In this document: piece by piece, positions 30,059 to 37,537 of the stretch
Numbering within the stretch: position 1 is the first letter of the stretch
Layout of the letters: every line of letters begins with the position of its first letter
IMG/VR virus record: IMGVR_UViG_3300024985_000004
Coordinates: 1 to 37,658 of that record
DNA: 37,658 bases
Origin: a virus
Reading direction: 5' to 3' (one strand)
The notes under the pieces: generated by a model
Databases searched by the model: none
Told to the model about the DNA's origin: nothing
The model's input: only the letters and a program-made list of their open reading frames with translations
Made by a program: the position numbers and the translations under genes

Positions 30059-30555
30059 ATTTATTAGCGATTGTCGCCCTATGTAGCGCGCTGCTAGGTG
30101 GCGGGTTTAGTTGGTTGGTGAGTGGCTGGATCAACAGCGTACAAATGGCAGCGATTAAAACTGAGCAAGCTGAAGATGCCGCGATTGCCGCGCAATTGTC
30201 GTTAGAACGTTTGTCTGCCACCCAAGCCAAGGCGGATCTGTTGTCTAGCCGCCTGGCAAAAACAGAATTTCAGTTAACCCAAACCACCCTGGAAAAATCC
30301 GATGCTATTAAAAAGCTTACTACCGGCCGCGCTTGCCTTAACAGCGCTACTGTCGGGCTGCTCAACCGCGCCCGCGAAACTACTACTACTGCCGTGCCCG
30401 AGCCCCCCGGCGCATCTGTTGCAGAAAGTACCGCCATTGCCACCGATACCGACGTCGCCGGATGGATTGCTGCCGCCCAAGGCAGTTACGAGACCTGCCG
30501 TGCCAGGCTAAACACGCTAATCGATTTTGAAACTACACAGGATGACCGCAAATGA
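30055..30555 (+). CDS. Rz-like inner-membrane spanin
   Basis: This 166-residue i-spanin has an N-terminal transmembrane anchor (about 2-24, ALCSALLGGGFSWLVSGWI) and a coiled-coil periplasmic part (about 25-105), with a Cys near the end (YETCRAR). It contains a complete outer spanin gene in another frame (30302-30511). Together they span the periplasm and fuse the two membranes at lysis. It overlaps the DUF4406 gene by four bases. Confidence 0.8.
   Translation: MNLLAIVALCSALLGGGFSWLVSGWINSVQMAAIKTEQAEDAAIAAQLSLERLSATQAKADLLSSRLAKTEFQLTQTTLEKSDAIKKLTTGRACLNSATVGLLNRARETTTTAVPEPPGASVAESTAIATDTDVAGWIAAAQGSYETCRARLNTLIDFETTQDDRK
30302..30511 (+). CDS. Rz1-like outer-membrane lipoprotein spanin, nested in Rz
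   Basis: This 69-residue protein, wholly inside the Rz-like gene in the +1 frame, begins MLLKSLLPAALALTALLSGC with a perfect lipobox (LSGC, lipidated C20). The mature part is Pro-rich (PPLPPIPTSPDG), as expected for Rz1. Nested Rz/Rz1 pairs are known from lambda. Confidence 0.85.
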   Translation: MLLKSLLPAALALTALLSGCSTAPAKLLLLPCPSPPAHLLQKVPPLPPIPTSPDGLLPPKAVTRPAVPG

Positions 30556-30914
30556 GCGAGCAAGCACCGGTCGATAACGGCCAAATTATGCACAGCATCG
30601 GACAGCTGACCGGCGCAATACAGTCCATGCACCAAGGCTTAACAGCGCGTATTGAAGATATTAAAGACGACATTCGCCGCCTGGACAACGCAAGCAACGC
30701 GCGAATGGACCGCATTGAAGAAAACATGGTCCGGCAAATCCACGAGCAAGGCGACAGCACCAATAAACGCATTGATGGCTTGGGCGATCGGGTGTCATCG
30801 CTGGAAAAAGAAGACAAGATCATGATCCGTGAGATTGCCAAATACTCAGCCATGGGTGGCGGTGCCTCGGCAGCACTGGTGGCTGGCGTGGTTGAGCTGC
30901 TGAAGCGCATCTAA
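30552..30914 (+). CDS. Coiled-coil protein with C-terminal membrane segment
   Basis: This 120-residue protein has a long coiled coil (about 20-90, ARIEDIKDDIRRLDNASNARMDRIEEN) and a C-terminal hydrophobic segment (GGGASAALVAGVVELL). It overlaps both neighbours by a few bases. It corresponds in position to small Mu genes ahead of the terminase and may be a lysis or membrane-tether protein. Function is unassigned. Confidence 0.65.
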   Translation: MSEQAPVDNGQIMHSIGQLTGAIQSMHQGLTARIEDIKDDIRRLDNASNARMDRIEENMVRQIHEQGDSTNKRIDGLGDRVSSLEKEDKIMIREIAKYSAMGGGASAALVAGVVELLKRI

Positions 30915-31408
30915 TGGCACATTCTCACGAGGTCCGTGCGCAACTCCGTAGGCTCTATATTGAAGGCATGCCGCTGTCGGGTGCTGCTATCAGCTGCAGT
31001 GTTAACTACGACAGCGCCAGGCAGTGGAAAGCGGCGGCTAAAGCTAAAGGTGATTGCTGGGATGCGGGCCGCGCAGCGTATCGCATCAGCGAATCTGGCA
31101 TTGATGATCTAAACAAGCAGCTGGTGGAGGATTTTGCACGGCAGGTGATTACCACCACGCGCGAGCTGCAAGAGTCGACCATTCCGGCACAAGCCAAGGC
31201 ACAGTTGTTAGCGCAGTTGGCCGATGCTTATGCCAAGTTTAGCAAGGCTTTCAGCCGAGTTAATCCGCAGTTTAGCGGGCTGTCGGTGGCATTAGATACG
31301 TTAAAAACCATCGCTGATCATCTGGCTAAAAAAGACCCGGCAGCGTTGCGTGTGCTGCAGGAACACCTTGAAGACATTGGGGCTGTGCTGGGGAAAAGGT
31401 ATGGCTGA
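30914..31408 (+). CDS. Small terminase subunit (DUF1804, Mu gp27-like)
   Basis: This 164-residue protein matches DUF1804, the Mu-like small terminase. The helix-turn-helix at the N terminus (HEVRAQLRRLYIEGMPLSGAAI.. with NYDSARQWK) recognises the packaging start, and the C-terminal part oligomerises. In the virion assembly line it directs headful packaging from the left phage end. Confidence 0.88.
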   Translation: MAHSHEVRAQLRRLYIEGMPLSGAAISCSVNYDSARQWKAAAKAKGDCWDAGRAAYRISESGIDDLNKQLVEDFARQVITTTRELQESTIPAQAKAQLLAQLADAYAKFSKAFSRVNPQFSGLSVALDTLKTIADHLAKKDPAALRVLQEHLEDIGAVLGKRYG

Positions 31409-31418
31409 ATCAAATAAT

Positions 31419-31450
31419 GTAGGGTGGGTTAGCGATAGCGTAACCCACCA
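31419..31450. repeat. Host-type palindrome in the terminase operon
   Basis: Arms GTGGGTTA and TAACCCAC (31424-31448) with the leader GTAGG. It separates the small terminase gene from the Acb2-like gene. It could lower transcription into the large terminase unless an anti-terminator acts. Confidence 0.85.
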
Positions 31451-31477
31451 ATCCTTTGACAAAAACGCGAGGTGTGT

Positions 31478-31663
31478 ATGTCGCCAATTATGAAATATTT
31501 TAAATATGAACACCTGCCAGAGCATTTGCAGGAAATTAGCAAACCCTTTGGCGACTTAGCCAGGCAGATGGATGAAGCATTGCCAGACGGAGCAGAAAAA
31601 AGCGCAGGCCTGCGCAAGCTGTTAGAGGCTAAAGACTGTCTGGTGCGGGCTAAGTTGGGATAG
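31478..31663 (+). CDS. Small Acb2-like hairpin protein (possible anti-CBASS sponge)
   Basis: This 61-residue protein has two predicted helices: EHLQEISKPFGDLARQMDEA and EKSAGLRKLLEAKDCLVRAKL, joined by LPDGA. This helical hairpin and the LPD..EKS..LRKL.EAKD..VRA pattern resemble the Acb2/Tad1 hairpin family, hexameric proteins that sequester cyclic-nucleotide immune signals. Acb2 has been described in Mu-like Pseudomonas phages. The start at 31478 has GAGG upstream. Homology is judged from pattern only, and ligand residues could not be checked, so this is tentative. Confidence 0.6.
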   Translation: MSPIMKYFKYEHLPEHLQEISKPFGDLARQMDEALPDGAEKSAGLRKLLEAKDCLVRAKLG

Positions 31664-31672
31664 TCACAGCTC

Positions 31673-33364
31673 ATGTCCGAAACCATCGATATCCAAGACG
31701 TCCGCAACTGGCGCGAGTTTGAAAAAGAGCTGGCGTTACTCGGCGAACAGATCCGTAATCAAATCGAGCTGGAGTGCGAGGCATTTGCAACCGACCCCGC
31801 CGAAAGCGCCCTTCGACGTGATAAAGCCAAAGTTGATTATGGCTTCTTCTGCAAAACTTACTTTCCGCACTATGTACCGACGGCGCATTTCAGCCTGTTC
31901 CACCAATTCATTTTTGAGCGTTTCCCAGCAATCATAGACGGTGCTGCTGACGGCCGCGAAGTACACCAAGCACCGCGTGGTGAGGCTAAGTCGACCTACG
32001 AAACCCAGCTGGGCTCGTTGTGGTGCATCGTCACCGGTCGCAAGCACATGATCGGGATCATCATGAACACCGAAGAGCAGGCTGCGGAAATGCTGGAAAG
32101 CATCAAAGCGGAGCTGGACACCAACCCGCGCCTGGCGATGGACTTTCCGGACGCTTGCGGTCGTGGCCGGGTGTGGCAATCGACAACAGCTATTACTGCC
32201 AACAATATCAAGGTGCGCATCGGCGGTACCGGCAAGAAAATCCGGGGTATGAAGCACGGCCCGCACCGGCCTGACTTGATCTTTTTAGACGATCTTGAGA
32301 ACGATGAGAACGTTAAAGACAAAACCCAGCGCGACAAGGTGCAAAAGTATGTATTAAGCGCGGTGCTTGGCTTAGCCGGGCCGCAAGGCGGTATGGACGT
32401 GTTTTGGGTGGGCACCAGTTTGCATTATGACGCGGCGATCAATCGGGTGAGCCGTGCGCCGGGTTGGCGGCGTCGGGTGTTCCGCTCGATTCTGAAATGG
32501 CCAGATCGGATGGATCTTTGGGACCAGTGGGAAGCGCTGTACACCCGCAGCGGCGAAGATGACGAAAAAGAACAGTTCGAAGCCGAGGCGCTGGCGTTTT
32601 ACCAAAAGCACAAGAAGTCGATGGATGCCGGTGCGGTATGCAGCTGGCCAGAAGTGCGGCCACTGTACCGGTTGATGTGCATGCGCGCGGTCAATCACGA
32701 CAGTTTTAGTCAAGAGCAGCAAAACGAAGCAGGCAACGACGAAAACGCGCCGTTTAAGGATATTCAGTTTTGGGTTAACAGGCTATCTGATTGGGTTTTT
32801 TTCGGTGCGATTGATCCGTCCCTAGGCAAAAAAGGCACGGTCAAAGGCGACCCGTCAGCCATTTTAGTGGGCGGTTTGGATCGTAAAAAGATGGTGCTGG
32901 ATGTGTTGGAAGCTGATATCGCCCGCCGCGTGCCGGATTTGATCATCAGCCGCGCCATCGATCTGCAGGCGGAATACAACTGCGTAGCGTGGTCTGTGGA
33001 GGCTGTGCAATTTCAATATTTTATGTACACCGAGCTCATCAAGCTGGCTGCGCTGCGCGGCATTGCGTTTCCAGGGATTCCTGACACACCGCATACCGAC
33101 AAGTCGTTGCGGATATCCAGCATGCAGCCGCACATCGCCAACGGCCTGATCAGATTGCATCGCAATCAAAGCACATTAATCGAGCAATTAAAATTTTACC
33201 CTGAGGCCGACCACGATGACGGCCCGGATGCGCTGGAAATGCTATGGCGACTGGCTCAGCAATTTGGCGGCGAGTGGGAATATACATCGGCGGGTAATAG
33301 CCGCAACAAACGGCGTTCGACGAGTCGTCGAAGCACTTATGAAGAGGATTGGGATGATGATTGA
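31673..33364 (+). CDS. Large terminase subunit (Mu gp28)
   Basis: This 563-residue packaging motor has an N-terminal ATPase with a Walker A-like HQAPRGEAKST (98-108) and Walker B LIFLDDLE (202-209), and a C-terminal RNaseH-like nuclease with GAIDPSLG (D381) and DDGPDALEM near residue 517. The C terminus is basic, Arg/Ser-rich. It cuts and packages phage DNA with host DNA attached, as in Mu. Confidence 0.95.
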   Translation: MSETIDIQDVRNWREFEKELALLGEQIRNQIELECEAFATDPAESALRRDKAKVDYGFFCKTYFPHYVPTAHFSLFHQFIFERFPAIIDGAADGREVHQAPRGEAKSTYETQLGSLWCIVTGRKHMIGIIMNTEEQAAEMLESIKAELDTNPRLAMDFPDACGRGRVWQSTTAITANNIKVRIGGTGKKIRGMKHGPHRPDLIFLDDLENDENVKDKTQRDKVQKYVLSAVLGLAGPQGGMDVFWVGTSLHYDAAINRVSRAPGWRRRVFRSILKWPDRMDLWDQWEALYTRSGEDDEKEQFEAEALAFYQKHKKSMDAGAVCSWPEVRPLYRLMCMRAVNHDSFSQEQQNEAGNDENAPFKDIQFWVNRLSDWVFFGAIDPSLGKKGTVKGDPSAILVGGLDRKKMVLDVLEADIARRVPDLIISRAIDLQAEYNCVAWSVEAVQFQYFMYTELIKLAALRGIAFPGIPDTPHTDKSLRISSMQPHIANGLIRLHRNQSTLIEQLKFYPEADHDDGPDALEMLWRLAQQFGGEWEYTSAGNSRNKRRSTSRRSTYEEDWDDD

Positions 33365-33419
33365 AACCGCCTTGCTTGTAATTAGTAGTGGTTTGATCTG
33401 TTCTTTTGTTTTTCTTTAG
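33354..33419 (+). CDS. Possible 21-residue membrane peptide
   Basis: The ORF MMIETALLVISSGLICSFVFL overlaps the end of the terminase gene in another frame, with GAGG six bases upstream. It is one hydrophobic helix. The evidence is only its RBS and composition. Confidence 0.25.
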   Translation: MMIETALLVISSGLICSFVFL

Positions 33420-33443
33420 GTTGAACTCAATAGGCGTTTAGCA

Positions 33444-33593
33444 ATGATTGAAACAGATGATCGTGAATATTACGAGGGCCAAGAAGCCTATAGAAATGGA
33501 TTAGACGAAACTGACAATCCCTATATAAAAGACACTCTGGCTCATGATGATTGGTTTAGCGGTTGGTACGAAGGAGTAAATTTCAGTGATTAA
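33444..33593 (+). CDS. Small RMF-like protein
   Basis: This 49-residue acidic protein has a G..AY..G...T.NPY........W..GW..G pattern (EGQEAYRNGLDETDNPY, then DDWFSGWYEG). It resembles ribosome modulation factor and related small phage proteins. RMF itself is basic, so the match in charge is poor. Its stop overlaps the GTG start of the portal gene, so the two are translationally coupled. Confidence 0.55.
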   Translation: MIETDDREYYEGQEAYRNGLDETDNPYIKDTLAHDDWFSGWYEGVNFSD

Positions 33594-35136
33594 ACAAGCC
33601 AAGGCCGCATTGGCCAAGCTCACCCAGGTCAGCAAAAAAGGCCTGGAAACCCTGCAAGCCGGTGCTCGCTCCACGCAAAGCACAGCGCTTAATTATATGA
33701 GCGTTACCACGCTTGACCCCACTAGGTTGGCGGCGGCGTTTGCTCAGGCCGACCAGGGATATATCACCGACCAAGCTACCCTATTTGAGTTGGTAGAGGA
33801 GCAAGACCCGCATATTTTTAGCGAATTGGGCAAGCGGCGGCGGGCGGTGACTGGGCTGGGTTGGCAATTGCACCCGCGTGATGATGCTAATCAAGCCGAG
33901 ATTGACCGCACCCAAGAGCTGACCGATATGCTCAATAACATCCCAAGATTTGAGGATGCGCAATACGATTTAACCGATGCGATTGGCAAGGGCCTGTCCA
34001 TCCTGGAGTTTGACTGGCAAACCGGCAGTGAGTGGCTACCCAAAGCGCTCAACTGGGTGCCGCAACGGGATTTCAGAATTGACATCAAGACCGGCGAGTT
34101 GATGTATTTAAAAAACAGCCTGCCGGAGCCGCTCCGCGAGTGGGGCTGGGTAGTGCATGAGCACCGCGCCAAGTCTGGATATATTGAGCAAGCTGCATTG
34201 TTTAGGGTACTGGCCTGGACGTATGCCTATAAAGCCTACAACATCCGCGACATGCAGCGGTTTTTAGAGGTGTACGGCATGCCGTTGCGCCTAGGTAAAT
34301 ATCCCAGCGGTATTGGTAAACCGGAGCGCGACCAGCTGCTTAGGGCCGTGCGCAATTTGGGCAACGATGGCGCGGGCATTGTCCCCAGCACGATGACGAT
34401 TGATTTTGTCAGCGCGCAGGCCGGTAAAGTGGAAGATTTTTTAAACGCCACCGAGTATTGGGAGCGCAAGCAGTCGCTGGCTATTTTAGGCGGCACGTTG
34501 ACCAGCCAGGCTGACGGCAAAACCAGTACTAATGCGCTGGGCCTGATCCATGACAAGGTGCGCCGCGAGATTATGTTGCATGACGTTCGGCAGATTGAGC
34601 CAACCATGAACAGCCAGATCATCAAGCCGATTGTGCTGTTGAACGGCATGTTTGCGCCTGACCGTATGCCGGTGCTTAAGTACGACACCGCCGAGTCAGT
34701 CGATCAAAAAGCGATGGTTGATGTGCTAAAAATTGGCGCTGAGCTGGGCATGGAGATCGATGTTGATTGGGCGCATCAATCGTTACAGATACCGCGAGCG
34801 GGTAAAGATGCCAAGATTTTAACAGCGAGCGGTAAGACGGCTGTTCCGGCGGCTAATGCTGCATTGACAAAGCTGGCGGCGTTGGCGGCGCAAAAAGGTG
34901 GGGCTGACGACATTACCGCAGCCTATAGCGCCCAATTGGCCGCGCTATGTGTACCGCATGAACAAGCAGTAATTCAACAGATTGCGGCGTTGGTGGCTGA
35001 GGCTGGGTCGTTTGATGAGGCGATTGCCGGGATTGAGGCGTTAAAGCTGGATGGTTCGGCATGGGCCGAGTCGGTAGCGTTGGGGTTAGCGGCAGCTAAT
35101 TTGGCGGGGCGGGATGATGTTAATGAGGGTAGGTGA
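33586..35136 (+). CDS. Portal protein (DUF935, Mu gp29)
   Basis: This 516-residue protein is the DUF935 portal, the dodecameric channel at one capsid vertex. The GTG start is preceded by AAGGAG. Landmarks are DPHIFSELGKRRRAVTGLGWQL, FEVYGMP-like sequence (here FLEVYGMPLRLGKY) and a TSQADGKTSTNALG stretch. The C terminus is Ala-rich and helical. It follows the terminase, as in Mu. Confidence 0.95.
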   Translation: MIKQAKAALAKLTQVSKKGLETLQAGARSTQSTALNYMSVTTLDPTRLAAAFAQADQGYITDQATLFELVEEQDPHIFSELGKRRRAVTGLGWQLHPRDDANQAEIDRTQELTDMLNNIPRFEDAQYDLTDAIGKGLSILEFDWQTGSEWLPKALNWVPQRDFRIDIKTGELMYLKNSLPEPLREWGWVVHEHRAKSGYIEQAALFRVLAWTYAYKAYNIRDMQRFLEVYGMPLRLGKYPSGIGKPERDQLLRAVRNLGNDGAGIVPSTMTIDFVSAQAGKVEDFLNATEYWERKQSLAILGGTLTSQADGKTSTNALGLIHDKVRREIMLHDVRQIEPTMNSQIIKPIVLLNGMFAPDRMPVLKYDTAESVDQKAMVDVLKIGAELGMEIDVDWAHQSLQIPRAGKDAKILTASGKTAVPAANAALTKLAALAAQKGGADDITAAYSAQLAALCVPHEQAVIQQIAALVAEAGSFDEAIAGIEALKLDGSAWAESVALGLAAANLAGRDDVNEGR

Positions 35137-35399
35137 TGAGTGATTTTATATGTCCGCATTGTAATGCGTGGATCTATGCTCCCTTGCCATGTGAGGCAAG
35201 GGAAACCAGTAACCCGGTCGCTTTGGCTGCGGATTGTCCGAAATGTGGAAATGAATATGAATTTACAAAGACCTCGATAGGTTATTACCAAGTCCGAAGA
35301 CCTTATCAAATCGATGCCGCCTATCCTGATAGGTGGAAACAGCCAAAGTTTAATCTACCGCTACCAGATAAACATCGGAGTAAAAATCATGAAAAATGA
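35136..35399 (+). CDS. Small zinc-ribbon protein between portal and F
   Basis: This 87-residue protein carries CPHC near the N terminus and CPKC at about residue 40, a zinc ribbon. Its start overlaps the portal stop as TGATG. The C-terminal half is basic and Pro-rich. Many Mu-like phages have no gene here. Function is unknown. Confidence 0.65.
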   Translation: MSDFICPHCNAWIYAPLPCEARETSNPVALAADCPKCGNEYEFTKTSIGYYQVRRPYQIDAAYPDRWKQPKFNLPLPDKHRSKNHEK

Positions 35400-35703
35400 C
35401 TATACAACTATGACCGATGATGAGTTAACGGACATTAGGCATGCTCTCGCGGCAGAGTATAAGCGCCGGGAAGCTGAGCCTAAAAAACCCGTTTATATAG
35501 TCGATGGCATAGCATACAAAAATGTTAATAAAGCGCTAGATCAATTAGTCAGCGACATTTCATTTTGCCAAAAATTTGAGCTTGGTCCATCTGTATATTT
35601 TGAAAGATCAATGGATGAAGGCCCTGTTTTTTTTGGTCTGAAAATAGCGTTTTTGTCTCTATCTGAGTACAACTCCAGGGCTGCTGAAGTCTATGGCTAC
35701 TAA
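35389..35703 (+). CDS. Small head-operon protein, unknown
   Basis: This 104-residue protein begins MKNDYTTMTDDELTDIRHALAAEYKRREAE, a helix rich in charged residues, and continues with an alpha/beta part (VYIVDGIAYKNVNKALDQLVSD). GGAG precedes the start at 35389. It overlaps both neighbours by about 11 bases. No family was recognised. Its place suggests a head-assembly or accessory role. Confidence 0.65.
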   Translation: MKNDYTTMTDDELTDIRHALAAEYKRREAEPKKPVYIVDGIAYKNVNKALDQLVSDISFCQKFELGPSVYFERSMDEGPVFFGLKIAFLSLSEYNSRAAEVYGY

Positions 35704-36928
35704 CACCTCCCAATTGCCATTCCAAGAGGCAATCGATTTCTTAAAAAACAAAACTAAGCTGCCAACATCCGGCTGGACGGACATTTGGCAACAACAACAC
35801 AGTCATGCCTTTGTTGTAGCTGGGGCGGCGCAAGACGCCTTGGTTGAGGATTTTTATAACGCGATCATCCAGGCCAAAACAGTGGGCGGTGGTTATGAGG
35901 AGTTTAAGCAGTCGTTTCAAGACATTGCCACTAAGCATGGCTGGTCATACAACGGCGCGCCTGGCTGGCGTAGCAAGATTATCTACGATACCAATATCAC
36001 CCAATCATATAACGCCGGGCGGTGGCAACAGATGCAGGCGGTTAAGCATCTACGGCCGTATGTCGAGTACGACCACACCTCTATTGAACACCCTCGATTA
36101 GAGCATAAAGCCTGGGATGGTCTAGTTCTGTCTATTGATGATCCATGGCTGGATACTCATTCACCGCAAAATGGGTGGTTATGCCAATGCAGGCTGCGCT
36201 CACTGACTACAACTGAGGCTGAGCAAAAGTGGCAGTTGCGCGGTAAATCCGGCCCCGACCAAGCGCCCCCGATCGAGTGGCAAGATAAGGTAGTCGGTAA
36301 AAACGGCAGTAACCCACGAACGGTGCGAGTGCCGAAGGGCATTGATCCAGGCTTTGCTTATAATCCCGGCAAAGCCTATCTGGAGCCGCATACCGTGCCG
36401 CCATTGACGGGTTACGATGCAGTGTTAAAGCAACGTGATAAGTCGTGGCCGACCGGGTTTAAGGTGCCCGATGCGCCTGCACCGACTAAAGTATCGCCTA
36501 ATATTTTATTAGCTCCAGATATCGCTACTAAAGATGCAGTTGACGAGTTTTTAAGCGTGTTTGGTGCAACAATTGATGCCGGTGTCGCATTTGAGGATGC
36601 TGCAGGTAGTACGCTGGCAATCACTAAGGCATTGTTGGCAGATGTTGATAGCAAGCATCTTCAATATCTCAATTTAATGGCGATGGCAATAATTGAGCCT
36701 GACGAAATTTGGTGGGTTTGGGTAAAAGATCATGCTGACAATGGCCTATGGCGGCTAAAGCGCCGATATTTGCGGGCGTTTACGATTAATGGTGTAAATG
36801 CCTATGTTGTACCGGTGTTCGAGTGGGGGCGCACCGGTTGGACGGGATCGGCCACCGTGTTGTCAACTGCTGAGGGTGCCGACTATTTCGACAGCCTGCG
36901 CAATGGCCGCCTGGTTTATAAAAAATGA
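35693..36928 (+). CDS. Minor head protein F (Mu gp30) with C-terminal PBECR-like nuclease domain
   Basis: This 411-residue protein has an N-terminal SPP1 gp7/Mu F morphogenesis domain (about 1-190; landmarks YDTN at 98-101, KHLRP at 118-122, LCQCRLRSL at 163-171). After a linker (about 200-275) comes a C-terminal part that resembles the PBECR phage nuclease fold, with WWVWVKDHADNGLWRLKRRYLRAF and GWTGSATVLSTAEGADYFDSLRNGRLVYKK. Such domains are injected or packaged effectors in other phages. Catalytic residues are not proven here. Confidence 0.85.
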   Translation: MATNTSQLPFQEAIDFLKNKTKLPTSGWTDIWQQQHSHAFVVAGAAQDALVEDFYNAIIQAKTVGGGYEEFKQSFQDIATKHGWSYNGAPGWRSKIIYDTNITQSYNAGRWQQMQAVKHLRPYVEYDHTSIEHPRLEHKAWDGLVLSIDDPWLDTHSPQNGWLCQCRLRSLTTTEAEQKWQLRGKSGPDQAPPIEWQDKVVGKNGSNPRTVRVPKGIDPGFAYNPGKAYLEPHTVPPLTGYDAVLKQRDKSWPTGFKVPDAPAPTKVSPNILLAPDIATKDAVDEFLSVFGATIDAGVAFEDAAGSTLAITKALLADVDSKHLQYLNLMAMAIIEPDEIWWVWVKDHADNGLWRLKRRYLRAFTINGVNAYVVPVFEWGRTGWTGSATVLSTAEGADYFDSLRNGRLVYKK

Positions 36929-36961
36929 CCAGCGCTACTCTATATATATGGGCGGTAATCG

Positions 36962-37429
36962 ATGCAATTTGAGATTGAGTTTAATGATGACCATCTGCGC
37001 CGGATTATGGAGGCAGTTCGTAGAGAGATAGCAACGCCCCAAGAGATGTTAGGTAGTATCGGTGAGTCGTTATTTAACGCTAATCAAAAGCGCCATGATG
37101 CTGGCAAAGATCCTGAAGGCAATGCGTGGACGGAATTATCATTAGCAACATTGGCTCAAGGTAAGCGCAAAGGTGGTCCGCTTAAAAAAACAGGTCGCAT
37201 GCTGGCAAGCTTTCATTATTCAGTTAATGGTAACGAGTTGATTTTAGGATTTGATGAGTCACGAGTTCAAGGCAAGTTGCCGGGGATTCATCATTTTGGT
37301 ACTGAGCGTAAAGGTCGTCATCCTGGCATCCCAAAACGGGACTTAATTGGCTTCCCTGATTCTGATAAAAAGATTGTTACTGATGTGACTATTGACCATT
37401 TAACCCGTGTTTTAAATCGCGTTAGATAA
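36962..37429 (+). CDS. Virion morphogenesis protein G (Mu gp31)
   Basis: This 155-residue protein matches the phage virion morphogenesis family (Mu G, P2 gpS-like), which acts in tail completion and head-tail joining. The region NQKRHDAGKDPEGNAWTELS and IHHFGTERKGRHPGIPKRDLIGF are diagnostic. It is the last gene of the rightward operon; in Mu the next gene would be I, which here lies about 20 kb away on the opposite strand. Confidence 0.92.
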   Translation: MQFEIEFNDDHLRRIMEAVRREIATPQEMLGSIGESLFNANQKRHDAGKDPEGNAWTELSLATLAQGKRKGGPLKKTGRMLASFHYSVNGNELILGFDESRVQGKLPGIHHFGTERKGRHPGIPKRDLIGFPDSDKKIVTDVTIDHLTRVLNRVR

Positions 37430-37446
37430 TCAATTAAATGCTATTT

Positions 37447-37492
37447 AAATAGGATTAATACCCCAATCATAGATTTAATTAATCCTATTTTT
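37447..37492 (+). terminator. Terminator-like inverted repeat after gene G
   Basis: Arms AAATAGGATTAAT (37447-37459) and ATTAATCCTATTT (37478-37490) are perfect over 13 bp, separated by 18 bases and followed by further T residues. It stands 18 bp after the G stop codon. It is AT-rich with a long loop, so the efficiency is uncertain. Confidence 0.6.
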
Positions 37493-37523
37493 AGCTGTAA
37501 ATTTCCTGATATATCCCCCAATC

Positions 37524-37537
37524 TGTCCGGAATTCAA
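37524..37537 (-). repeat. Right terminal inverted repeat, candidate phage end
   Basis: TGTCCGGAATTCAA is the exact inverted copy of the left repeat at 34-47. Read inward from the end it starts TG, as Mu-type ends do. No second and third copies are visible inward of it, unlike on the left. The 121 bp beyond it, which are pyrimidine-rich, hold no gene that I can recognise and may be host DNA. Confidence 0.6.

Larger units (their letters stand above)
35..37536. mobile_element. Mu-like (BcepMu-type) transposable prophage, near complete
   Basis: Every recognisable gene belongs to a Mu-like phage: DDE transposase A and AAA ATPase B, BcepMu gp16-like regulator, GemA, Mor/C activator, DUF1804 and gp28 terminase, DUF935 portal, F, G, I/Z, T and gp35 to gp48 tail genes. 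The proposed limits are a 13-bp terminal inverted repeat starting with TG, the dinucleotide expected at Mu-type ends. It lies just outside the last gene on each side. The length of about 37.5 kb fits the family. No matching 5-bp target duplication is visible (GGCTT on the left, AGAAT on the right), so the exact ends are uncertain. The prophage as a whole is near certain. Confidence 0.9.

Noticed and set aside
27185-31450. Palindromes considered as CRISPR repeats
   Set aside because: They are irregularly spaced, lie between genes, differ in loop sequence and have no spacer-repeat periodicity.
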